From assembly GCA_007745835.1 (NCBI GenBank), contig CP036424.1, positions 62,001 through 126,000 on the forward strand: a DNA stretch of 64,000 nucleotides. Reading direction: 5' to 3'. Below the pieces are notes generated by a model that was not told the origin of the DNA, ran no database searches, and saw only the letters and a list, made by a program, of their open reading frames with translations. Positions 57,475-64,000 of the stretch are shown here, piece by piece. The DNA is from Planctomycetes bacterium MalM25. GTDB taxonomy: Bacteria; Planctomycetota; Planctomycetia; Pirellulales; Lacipirellulaceae. A program made the translations under genes and the position numbers. Every line of letters begins with the position of its first letter. Within the stretch, counting starts at the first letter, position 1.

Positions 57475-58173
57475 ATGCGATTCGCCCTCGCGATGCTGCT
57501 GTTCGCCGCTCCAGCCTTGGCTCAAGACGAACTCCCCGAGCCGGCCGCCGGTGGCGAGCCGCAGTTGCAAAAGAAAGTTGGCTACTGCCTCGGTCTCGAT
57601 TTGGGCAAACGGCTCCGCGAAGACGAAGCGCCGATCGATTTAACGTCGATCGTTGCGGGCCTCCGCGATGGCTTGAGCGGCGCGGATCCGATGCTCAGCG
57701 AAGAAGAAATCACGGCCGTTATGGGCCAGTTCCGACAACTCATGCAAAAGAAAGCGGAGGCGAAGATGGCCCAGATCGCTAGCGAGAACCTGGCCCGAGG
57801 CGAGGCGTTCCTCAAGGAGAACGGCGCCAAAGAGGGCATCCAGACGACCGAATCGGGTCTCCAGTACCGCGTTGTTGAAGAGGGGGACGGCGCGTCGCCC
57901 GGGCCCTCGGACACCGTCCGCTGCCACTACGAAGGCAAGCTGATCAACGGCGAGATCTTCGACAGCTCGATCCAGCGCGGCGAGCCCGCCGAGTTCCCGG
58001 TCAACCGCGTGATCGCGGGTTGGACCGAGGCGCTGCAGAAGATGAAGACCGGCGCCAAGTGGGAAGTCTTCCTCCCGGCCGACATCGCCTACGGCCCGAG
58101 TGGAGCGGGTGGCGCCATCGGTCCGAACGAGACGCTGATCTTCCAGATCGAGCTGATCGACATCGTCGATTAA
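57475..58173 (+). CDS. FKBP-type peptidyl-prolyl cis-trans isomerase, exported (FklB/Mip-like)
   Basis: The 232-aa protein has a signal peptide (MRFALAMLLFAAPALAQ), a helical dimerisation segment (about 30-120) and a C-terminal FKBP domain (about 125-232) with VRCHYEGKLINGEIFDSSIQ, EFPVNRVIAGWTEALQKMK, IAYGPSG and LIFQIELIDI. This plan matches Mip/FkpA/FklB, folding helpers of the periplasm. It is divergent from the DUF1559 gene. Confidence 0.93.
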   Translation: MRFALAMLLFAAPALAQDELPEPAAGGEPQLQKKVGYCLGLDLGKRLREDEAPIDLTSIVAGLRDGLSGADPMLSEEEITAVMGQFRQLMQKKAEAKMAQIASENLARGEAFLKENGAKEGIQTTESGLQYRVVEEGDGASPGPSDTVRCHYEGKLINGEIFDSSIQRGEPAEFPVNRVIAGWTEALQKMKTGAKWEVFLPADIAYGPSGAGGAIGPNETLIFQIELIDIVD

Positions 58174-58593
58174 GCCAGAGCGGCGAACAGTTACCCAGGA
58201 TGCGGTAAGCCTCAGCGGATGGGCTTTGCGCTGGCCGTGCGCATTTGTGCTTCGCAGGGGTTGGATTTCACCAACGGCGTTGGCGTGTGAGCCGCCCGGA
58301 TCCCCGTGCCAGGCGGCTGTTTGAGCCTGCGAACCGGGCTACCCGCGACGTCTTGGCGCCCAGCCGACTTTGGCAAAGTCAATTTCGGAGAGGGGCTCGG
58401 AATGCCTTGCTGGGGCAAAATGGGTCAAATGGGCGCAGTTTTCTTGACGGCTGCTATGCGCAAGATAGAATTGCGGCCAACCGTTTAACGCAACCTGTCT
58501 GTGGGCAGCACGTTACGTACTAGGTCGGCCTGTTGCCGGTAACGGACAGTTACTGAAATGCCCTTTATTATTCGTTTTGGGAGGACACCCTCG
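58174..58593. other. Intergenic region of 420 bp upstream of the YTV gene
   Basis: It contains a good sigma70-like promoter (58444-58471) and a leader of about 115 nt that ends in a strong ribosome site GGGAGGA just before the ATG. No further gene or hairpin repeat is seen. The rest (58174-58440) is unexplained. Confidence 0.6.
58444..58471 (+). promoter_or_regulatory. Sigma70-like promoter of the YTV-repeat gene
   Basis: TTGACG (58444-58449) and TAGAAT (58466-58471) are 16 bp apart. Transcription would start near 58478. Confidence 0.6.
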
Positions 58594-60261
58594 ATGCGGC
58601 GTACTTTGTTCGCCTTGCTGCCGGCAATCGCTTTGCTGGTTGCAAGCACGCAGGCTCAAGCCTGTTCAGATTGTGGCTGCAGCTCCGGCTGTGGCGAGGC
58701 AGCGGCAGCCGATTGTGGCTGCGATGGCGGTAGCGACAGCGGTTGTGCTGGCGGTTGCGGCGAAGCCGCGGCTCCGGCTTGCGGCCCGGCGATGGTCACC
58801 AAGACCATCTACGTTCCGCAGCAAGTCACGGAGATGCGTACGGTCACCTCGACCGAGTACACCAAGGAGACTCGCGAGAAGACCTACACGGTCATGAAGC
58901 GTGTCCCGCAGACCGAAGAGAAGACCCGCACCTACACGGTGATGGTCCCCGAGCAGCGCTCGAAGACCGTCGAGTACACCGTCATGACGCAGGTCCCCGA
59001 GACCAAGACGGTCGACTACACCGTCATGGTGCCGGTCACCGAGCAGGTCGAGCAGACCTACACGGTCATGACGCAGGTCCCCGAGGAGAAGACCTCGACC
59101 TACACCGTTCACGTCCCCTCCTACTCGGAGAAGGAAGTTGATTACACCGTGATGGTGCCGGTGCAGGAAGAGAAGACCTCGACCTACACGGTCATGGTCC
59201 CCTCCTACTCGGAGAAGGAAGTTGAGTACACCGTGATGACTCAGGTTCCCGAGGAGAAGACCTCGACCTATACCGTCCAGGTTCCTTACACCGAGGAAGT
59301 CGAGCAGACCTACACGGTCAGCGTCCCGTACACGGAGACCGTCGAGGCGACTCGCACCGTTTCCAAGTGCGTGCCCGTCACGACCACGAAGACCGTTCAG
59401 GTCTCCGGCGGTCACTACGAGACCCAGATGGTTGAGGTCCCGTGCGGCGGCGGCTCGGCCTGTGGCGGCGGCTGCGGCTCGGACTGCGGCGGCTGTGGTG
59501 ACTGCGGCGGTTGCGGCGAGTGCGGCGGCTGCGGCTGTGGCACCAAGACCGTCTGCAAGAAGGTCTGGGTCCCGACCTGCGAGACCAAGGAAGTCCCCGT
59601 GACGACCTACGAGCGCGTCACCGAAGAGGTCCCGTACACGTACAACGTGTGCAAGACCCGCACCGAGGAGCGCTCGCGCACCGTCACCGTGACTAAGTGC
59701 AACACCGAGGAGCGGACCCGCACTTACACCGTCATGAAGTGCGTGCCCGAGACCAAGACCAAGACGGTCAAGGTTTGCACGATGGTTCCCGAGGAGCGCA
59801 CCAAGACCTACACGGTCACCAAGTGCGTCCCCGAGACCCGCACGAAGACGGTCAAGGTTTGCACGATGGTTCCCGAGGAGCGCACCAAGACCTACACGGT
59901 CATGAAGTGCGTCCCCGAGACCAAGACTCGCACCGTCAACGTGACCAAGTGCGTCGCTGAGACCCGCTCGAAGGAAGTGACCACCATGAAGTGCGTCCCC
60001 GAGACGCGCACCAAGGAAGTCACCTACACCGAGTGCGTTCCGCAAGAGAAGACCGAGACCTACACGGTCACGACTTACTCCTGCGTGCCCGAGGAAAAGA
60101 CCTCGACCTACGAGGTCTGCGTTCCCGTCACGGTCACGAAGGAAGTCCCGGTCACCGTCTGCAAGATGGTCGCTCAGGAAGTGACCGTCCCCGCCCCGAG
60201 CTGCGGTGGTGGTTGCGGCGGCTGTGGCGCCCCGGCGGCTTCGGGTTGCGGCTGCAACTGA
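58594..60261 (+). CDS. Cysteine-rich YTV-repeat envelope protein
   Basis: The 555-aa protein has a signal peptide (1-23, cleavage before Cys24) and consists almost wholly of 14-residue units. Residues about 98-255 hold about ten units such as TYTVMTQVPEEKTS and EYTVMTQVPETKTV with no cysteine; residues about 363-520 hold about eleven units such as TYTVMKCVPETKTK and TVKVCTMVPEERTK with about one cysteine each. Cys-Gly-rich blocks lie at residues 24-63, 284-316 and 537-555. This is the YTV family described from Rhodopirellula baltica and associated with the planctomycete cell wall. The start has GGGAGGA eight nt upstream; a promoter and a strong terminator flank the gene. An antisense open frame of 459 codons is a codon-bias artefact. 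Likely disulfide-linked surface protein, inferred. Confidence 0.9.
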   Translation: MRRTLFALLPAIALLVASTQAQACSDCGCSSGCGEAAAADCGCDGGSDSGCAGGCGEAAAPACGPAMVTKTIYVPQQVTEMRTVTSTEYTKETREKTYTVMKRVPQTEEKTRTYTVMVPEQRSKTVEYTVMTQVPETKTVDYTVMVPVTEQVEQTYTVMTQVPEEKTSTYTVHVPSYSEKEVDYTVMVPVQEEKTSTYTVMVPSYSEKEVEYTVMTQVPEEKTSTYTVQVPYTEEVEQTYTVSVPYTETVEATRTVSKCVPVTTTKTVQVSGGHYETQMVEVPCGGGSACGGGCGSDCGGCGDCGGCGECGGCGCGTKTVCKKVWVPTCETKEVPVTTYERVTEEVPYTYNVCKTRTEERSRTVTVTKCNTEERTRTYTVMKCVPETKTKTVKVCTMVPEERTKTYTVTKCVPETRTKTVKVCTMVPEERTKTYTVMKCVPETKTRTVNVTKCVAETRSKEVTTMKCVPETRTKEVTYTECVPQEKTETYTVTTYSCVPEEKTSTYEVCVPVTVTKEVPVTVCKMVAQEVTVPAPSCGGGCGGCGAPAASGCGCN

Positions 60262-60287
60262 GCCTCTAGGCGATAGCTAACCAACGA

Positions 60288-60329
60288 CACGGGCCGGGTT
60301 CCTTCGGGAACCCGGCCCGTGATTTTTTT
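60288..60329 (+). terminator. Intrinsic terminator of the YTV gene
   Basis: A perfect 15-bp stem (CACGGGCCGGGTTCC, TTCG loop, complement) is followed by A and seven T. It begins 27 bp after the stop codon. Confidence 0.93.
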
Positions 60330-60367
60330 CCCGCCAGCGACGCCTGGATTCTCTGGGTGCGGATCAC

Positions 60368-61513
60368 TTAGCCGCGATCTAGGTACGCGGCGCAAGCATC
60401 GACGATCCGCCCCGCGGCGCGACCGTCGCCGTAGGGGTTCACCGCCTCGGCCATGGCGCGGTAGGCGGCCTCGTCCGTGAGCAGCTCGGAGACGCCGCTC
60501 ACGATCGCCTCGGAGACCGGTCCAACCAGGCGCACCGTGCCGGCATCGACCCCCTCGGGGCGTTCGGTCGTGTCCCGCATGACGAGCACCGGCTTGCCGA
60601 GGCTGGGAGCCTCCTCCTGCACGCCGCCCGAGTCGGTCAGCACGACGCGGCACGCCGCCAGCAGGGCGACGAACTCGCTGTACGGCTGGGGCGGCAGGAG
60701 ACGTACGTTCTCCAAGGCCCCCAGCCGCTCGTGGACCACGCCCTTCACGTTCGGGTTCAGGTGGACCGGGTAGACGAACAGCGTGTCCGTGTGGCGGGTG
60801 GCGAGCGTCTCGATCGCGGTGCAGATCTGGGCGAAGCCCTCACCGAAGTTTTCGCGACGGTGCCCGGTCACCAGGACCATCGGCCGCTCGAACAGGTCGG
60901 GACCCCCCAGCTCGCTGAGCGTCGTCCGCAACGCTTCGCCGACGGCGGGGTCCTCCTGCCGGCGGCGCTCCATCTGGAGGGCGTCGATCACCGTGTTGCC
61001 GGTCACGAACACCGACTCCCGGGCGATGCCCTCGCGCAGCAGATTGGCTTGCGACGCCTCGGTCGGGGCGAAGTGCAGTGCGGCCAGCGGCGTGGTGAGC
61101 CGGCGGTTGCCCTCCTCGGGGAAGGGCGAAGCCATGTCGCCCGTGCGGAGGCCCGCCTCGACGTGGCCGACCGGCGCCCGGCGGTAGAACGAGGCGAGCG
61201 CCCCGGTGAGCACCGTGGTCGTGTCGCCCTGCACGAGGACGAGCTTCGGGTCGAGGGCGACGAGCGCTTCGTCCAACGCGGTCAGCAGCCGCGAAGTGAG
61301 CGAGGCGAGCGACTGATCGGGACGCATCACCGCCAGATCGCGATCGACTCTCAGGCCGAAGAGCGAGATCACTTGATCGATCAGCTCCCGGTGCTGGCCC
61401 GTGTTGACGACCACCGGCTCGAGCCGCTCGTCCGCCTCGAGCGCGGCGATCACGGGGGCCAGCTTGATCGCTTCGGGGCGGGTGCCCATCAGGACGGCGA
61501 CGCGGTGTTTCAT
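60368..61513 (-). CDS. wecB: UDP-N-acetylglucosamine 2-epimerase (non-hydrolysing)
   Basis: The 381-aa protein matches WecB/MnaA: VAVLMGTRPEAIKLAPVIAA, VNTGQHRELIDQVISLFGL, VQGDTTTVLTGALASFYR, GHVEAGLRTGDMASPFPEEG, VTGHRRENFGEGF and VLTDSGGVQEEAPSLGKPVL. It converts UDP-GlcNAc to UDP-ManNAc for surface polysaccharide. The ATG at 61513 gives the family start MKHRVAVLMGTRPE. It is divergent from the flippase gene. Confidence 0.96.
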   Translation of the reverse strand: MKHRVAVLMGTRPEAIKLAPVIAALEADERLEPVVVNTGQHRELIDQVISLFGLRVDRDLAVMRPDQSLASLTSRLLTALDEALVALDPKLVLVQGDTTTVLTGALASFYRRAPVGHVEAGLRTGDMASPFPEEGNRRLTTPLAALHFAPTEASQANLLREGIARESVFVTGNTVIDALQMERRRQEDPAVGEALRTTLSELGGPDLFERPMVLVTGHRRENFGEGFAQICTAIETLATRHTDTLFVYPVHLNPNVKGVVHERLGALENVRLLPPQPYSEFVALLAACRVVLTDSGGVQEEAPSLGKPVLVMRDTTERPEGVDAGTVRLVGPVSEAIVSGVSELLTDEAAYRAMAEAVNPYGDGRAAGRIVDACAAYLDRG

Positions 61514-61690
61514 GGGGTGTGCTGGGGGACTGGAAAGCGAATCGCGGAACGCTTCGAGTGTAATCCGCGTCGGACAGTTCGGCGAAAAGGTGGCGTCCGG
61601 TTGTAGCGGTTGTGCCGCCTCCGCCGCGTGCGTCCCAACGTGAGTTAGATTTGGACTCGTCCTGCGAACGGGCGACCCGTCCGCCCCTCC

Positions 61691-63184
61691 ATGCAAGCAG
61701 GCCCTCGATTGCCCGCGACCGATTACTTTTCGCACGAGCGGGCCCGCCAAGACCTGATGCGGAAGACGGTGCGTGGTGGCGCCGCGGCGGGTGTGGCCCA
61801 GGTGGCCGGGATCGTCATTCAGGTTATCAGCATCCCGATCCTCTCGCGATTGCTCGGCCCGGATGACTTTGGCGTCGTCAACATGGCGGTGATCTTCACC
61901 GGCTTCGGGCAGCTGCTGATCGATTCGGGCTTCGCCTCGGCGACGGTTCAGCGCGATGACCTGACGCGCCAGCAAGCCTCGAACCTGTTCTGGATCGCCA
62001 CCGCGGCGGGGGTTTCTCTGGCAGCCATGTTGAGCGCGTTATCGGTCCCCATTTCGTGGTGGTTCGCGCGCGAGGAGGTGGCGGCCATTATCGTGGCGCT
62101 GTCACTCCCGTTTGTTCTGGCGGGGATGACGATCCAGCACCAAGCGCTGCTGCGTCGCAACATGCGATTCGGCGAGTTGGCGATGATCCGTATCGGCGGG
62201 GTGCTGCTATCGCAGAGCGTCACGATCGGTTGCGCCTACGCCTGGCGCAGCTACTGGGCCTTGGTGGTCGGTCAGATCACGTTGGCCGCCTTCTCGATGC
62301 TCGCCACGTGGTGCTTCTGTCGGTGGCGGCCGGGTCTACCAGCACGCGGCGCAGGGACGCGGTCGTTGGTCGAGTTCGGCGCGAACCTGACGCTCGCCAA
62401 GTTCATCAACTACCTCACACGCACCGCCGACCGCGCGCTGATCGGATCGTTCATCGACGCCGCGACGCTCGGCTTCTACGACCGCGCCTTCAAGTGCCTG
62501 CTCTTCCCGGTCCAGAACATCAACGGCCCGAGCACCTCGGTCATGGTGCCTGCGCTCAGCCGCCTCAAGGAGCAGCCCGAGCGATACAGCAAGGCCTACC
62601 TAACCGCGCTCACGGCGTTGGCGACCGTCGTGACGCCGTTGGTGACCGTCGCGGCGATCGATTCGGAGCGGCTCATCCCCCTGATCCTGGGCGACCTGTG
62701 GCGCCCGTCGATCCCGATCTTCCAGGCGCTGATCCCCGCGGCCTACCTGGCGGTTTTCAGTTCGGTCTTCTCGTGGATCTACGTCTCTCAGGGGCGGGGA
62801 GTCGATCAAGTCCGCTGGCAGATCATCAACGGGGTGGCGACTCTCGCGGGGGTTGTCTGCGGGCTCCGGTGGGGCGCTGTGGGCGTCGCTTGGGGCTTCT
62901 CAGCCAGCCGTCTGATCGTGATGCCGATCGGTTTCTGGCTCAGCTTTCGTGGGGCGCCGATGACGATCCCCGAGTTGCTCCAAGCAATCCGCCCCGTGGC
63001 CCTCAGCGCTCTGACCGCGGCCGGCGCCGGTTTGAACGCCAAGGCCTGGGCGCCCGAACGGTTCGCCTTGTCTTCGTGGGGATCGACGCTGATGCTCGCG
63101 GCGCTAACCGTCGGCGTCTTCCTCGCCACCGCGCAAGCCTTGGGTTTGCCCAAGAGGGTCCTCACCGTCCTCCGCCGAAAGTGA
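61691..63184 (+). CDS. Polysaccharide flippase (MOP superfamily, Wzx/WzxC-like)
   Basis: The 497-aa protein has about twelve to fourteen hydrophobic helices and the N-terminal family pattern GGAAAGVAQVAGIVIQVISI, PILSRLLGPDDFGVVNMAVI, then QASNLFWIATAAGVSLAAML and NINGPSTSVMVPALSRLKEQ. Members move lipid-linked oligosaccharides across the inner membrane. It faces wecB, 177 bp apart, and ends 5 bp before the stop of the convergent sulfotransferase gene. This suggests a surface polysaccharide group; the polymer is unknown. Confidence 0.9.
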   Translation: MQAGPRLPATDYFSHERARQDLMRKTVRGGAAAGVAQVAGIVIQVISIPILSRLLGPDDFGVVNMAVIFTGFGQLLIDSGFASATVQRDDLTRQQASNLFWIATAAGVSLAAMLSALSVPISWWFAREEVAAIIVALSLPFVLAGMTIQHQALLRRNMRFGELAMIRIGGVLLSQSVTIGCAYAWRSYWALVVGQITLAAFSMLATWCFCRWRPGLPARGAGTRSLVEFGANLTLAKFINYLTRTADRALIGSFIDAATLGFYDRAFKCLLFPVQNINGPSTSVMVPALSRLKEQPERYSKAYLTALTALATVVTPLVTVAAIDSERLIPLILGDLWRPSIPIFQALIPAAYLAVFSSVFSWIYVSQGRGVDQVRWQIINGVATLAGVVCGLRWGAVGVAWGFSASRLIVMPIGFWLSFRGAPMTIPELLQAIRPVALSALTAAGAGLNAKAWAPERFALSSWGSTLMLAALTVGVFLATAQALGLPKRVLTVLRRK

Positions 63185-63189
63185 AACGC

Positions 63190-63999
63190 CTAGGCGTTCC
63201 CTTCTTTCCACGAGTCGAGGTCGCGGCCGATCAGCTTCGAGAGCCGGTCGATCTCGGGAACGAACTCCTCCGTGAGGCGGCGGCGTGTTTCGGGAGCCAT
63301 CTTCGTGCGGGCGTCGACTTGCTCGCCCGAGAACCGGACCATCAGGTCGCTGATCGCCGTTCCCACCGACACCGGCAAGCTGCGAATGCACCGATCGAGC
63401 CAAGCGTGCTTCTTCATCAGGGCCCGCACCCGAAAGTTCCGCAGCCGCTTCGTCTCGCCCGCGTTGCGGGCGCTCAGATCGACTCCGTCGGATTCGGGCA
63501 GCCCGAGGAAGCGGAGCACCTCGCCGAACACCCTCACGGGGTCCTTGCCGAGGTCTTCCATCAGCACGACCTTCACCTGTTGTTGGCCGAAGCGATCGTA
63601 GAAGCGTTCGACTTGTTCGGCGAAGCGAGCGTTGTGCCGGTAGAGCAGCTGGCCCGGGTAGTGGGCGGCGTCGGGGATCCGCTCGCCCGCCGCGCGATCG
63701 GGCTCCGCCTCGAGGGCGTCCTCGAACCTGTGGAGGTCCTCGTTGCAGGAGCCGACGAACTGTCGGTGCAGCGAGAACATGAAGTCGATCGGGTTCCGGA
63801 GCGAGATCAGCACCTTCGCTTCCGGCGCGTACTCGTGGATCCGCTCCGCGGCGAGGCGCGACACCAGGTAGGAGGGCGAAGCCTCGCCGATCACCCGCTT
63901 GCCTTCCGCTTCATCGAACAGCCGGTGGTAGGCCTCCGGGTCGCGGACGCAGAACCGAGCCGCCGCGGGCAGGTCGGTGTCGAAGAAGCGGGGCTCCTT
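63190..63999 (-). CDS. Sulfotransferase domain protein (partial, 5' end outside window)
   Basis: The frame enters from the right edge and ends at 63190 (270 codons seen). The visible part reads KEPRFFDTDLPAAARF, VIGEASPSYLVSRLAA and KVLISLRNPIDFMFSLHRQ, the motifs of bacterial sulfotransferase family 1 with the 3'-phosphate-binding Arg/Ser of the PAPS site. The 5'-phosphosulfate loop lies beyond the window. A GTG at 63894 is internal to the frame and not the start. It would move sulfate from PAPS to a sugar, lipid or peptide. The C-terminal part (ETRRRLTEEFVPEIDRLSKL) is typical. Confidence 0.9.
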   Translation of the reverse strand, partial: KEPRFFDTDLPAAARFCVRDPEAYHRLFDEAEGKRVIGEASPSYLVSRLAAERIHEYAPEAKVLISLRNPIDFMFSLHRQFVGSCNEDLHRFEDALEAEPDRAAGERIPDAAHYPGQLLYRHNARFAEQVERFYDRFGQQQVKVVLMEDLGKDPVRVFGEVLRFLGLPESDGVDLSARNAGETKRLRNFRVRALMKKHAWLDRCIRSLPVSVGTAISDLMVRFSGEQVDARTKMAPETRRRLTEEFVPEIDRLSKLIGRDLDSWKEGNA

Positions 64000-64000
64000 C

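Noticed and set aside
58666-60045. A 459-codon open frame antisense to the YTV gene
   Set aside because: It mirrors the 42-bp repeat of the YTV gene; its Gly/Leu/Asp-rich translation arises from the repeat and codon bias. The sense product has a signal peptide, promoter, ribosome site and terminator.
63190-63894. GTG at 63894 as the start of the sulfotransferase
   Set aside because: The frame continues upstream to the window edge with the family motif KEPRFFD, so that GTG is an internal valine codon.

Overview
The window is GC-rich, gene-dense bacterial DNA that reads as a planctomycete chromosome, probably of the order Pirellulales. The markers are lineage-typical families seen directly in the translations: a YTV-repeat cysteine-rich envelope protein, a small basic protein of the TIGR04137 type, a TIGR03790-type exported protein, a DUF1559 pseudopilin-like protein, a GH25 muramidase ending in a dockerin-like module and a PEP-CTERM tail, a DUF1080-ThuA fusion, and several planctomycete-style dispersed palindromes. 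No rRNA, tRNA, CRISPR array, transposase, phage gene or integrase was found.

Layout. 1-5.6 kb: a very large membrane-anchored TPR protein (cut by the left edge) and a TIGR03790 exported protein, divergent from a Ser/Thr kinase (5.6 kb) and the small basic protein with its own promoter and terminator. 7-15 kb: an unknown secreted protein, a FixJ-like regulator with a degenerate receiver, a PA0069-type radical SAM protein, FxsA, and a leftward group (GT2, unknown 521-aa protein, HAD-IIB phosphatase, Nif3). 15-24.8 kb: a 966-aa exported unknown protein, a TIM-barrel isomerase, DUF457 membrane protein, ABM monooxygenase-like protein, CDGSH protein, M28 peptidase, pteridine-reductase-like SDR and MtnA. 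24.8-31 kb: a MazEF-type toxin-antitoxin pair, recG, rnhA, two small unknowns and carA. 31-34.4 kb: a GntR/ABC-ATPase/ABC-permease group. 34.6-41 kb: a 27-residue membrane peptide, a sterol-desaturase-like enzyme, an AlaC-type aminotransferase, a rhomboid protease with a duplicated tail domain and a double-parvulin foldase.

41-46.8 kb is core metabolism: rpsB-tsf-pyrH-frr leftward in the classical order, and ilvN-ilvC rightward with a long hairpin terminator. 47-52 kb: GH25, DUF1080-ThuA, an orphan egtD and membrane proteins. 52-55.6 kb: the sulfate-activation operon cysD-cysNC followed by two small membrane proteins overlapping by 4 bp each. 55.7-64 kb is envelope-flavoured: a DUF1559 protein with a coupled small membrane protein, an FKBP isomerase, the YTV protein, UDP-GlcNAc 2-epimerase, a polysaccharide flippase and a partial sulfotransferase. 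The PAPS made by CysD/CysNC could feed that sulfotransferase for sulfated surface glycans, which is inference from family and proximity only.

The items most worth a second look are the YTV protein (an almost perfect 14-residue period with about one cysteine per unit in its C-terminal half and three Cys-Gly blocks), the unannotated-type 27-aa membrane peptide with its own terminator, an EF-Ts lacking the TDFV motif, a rhomboid whose cytosolic tail is repeated as the next gene, a possible structured rpsB leader, and four families of dispersed inverted repeats placed between genes.
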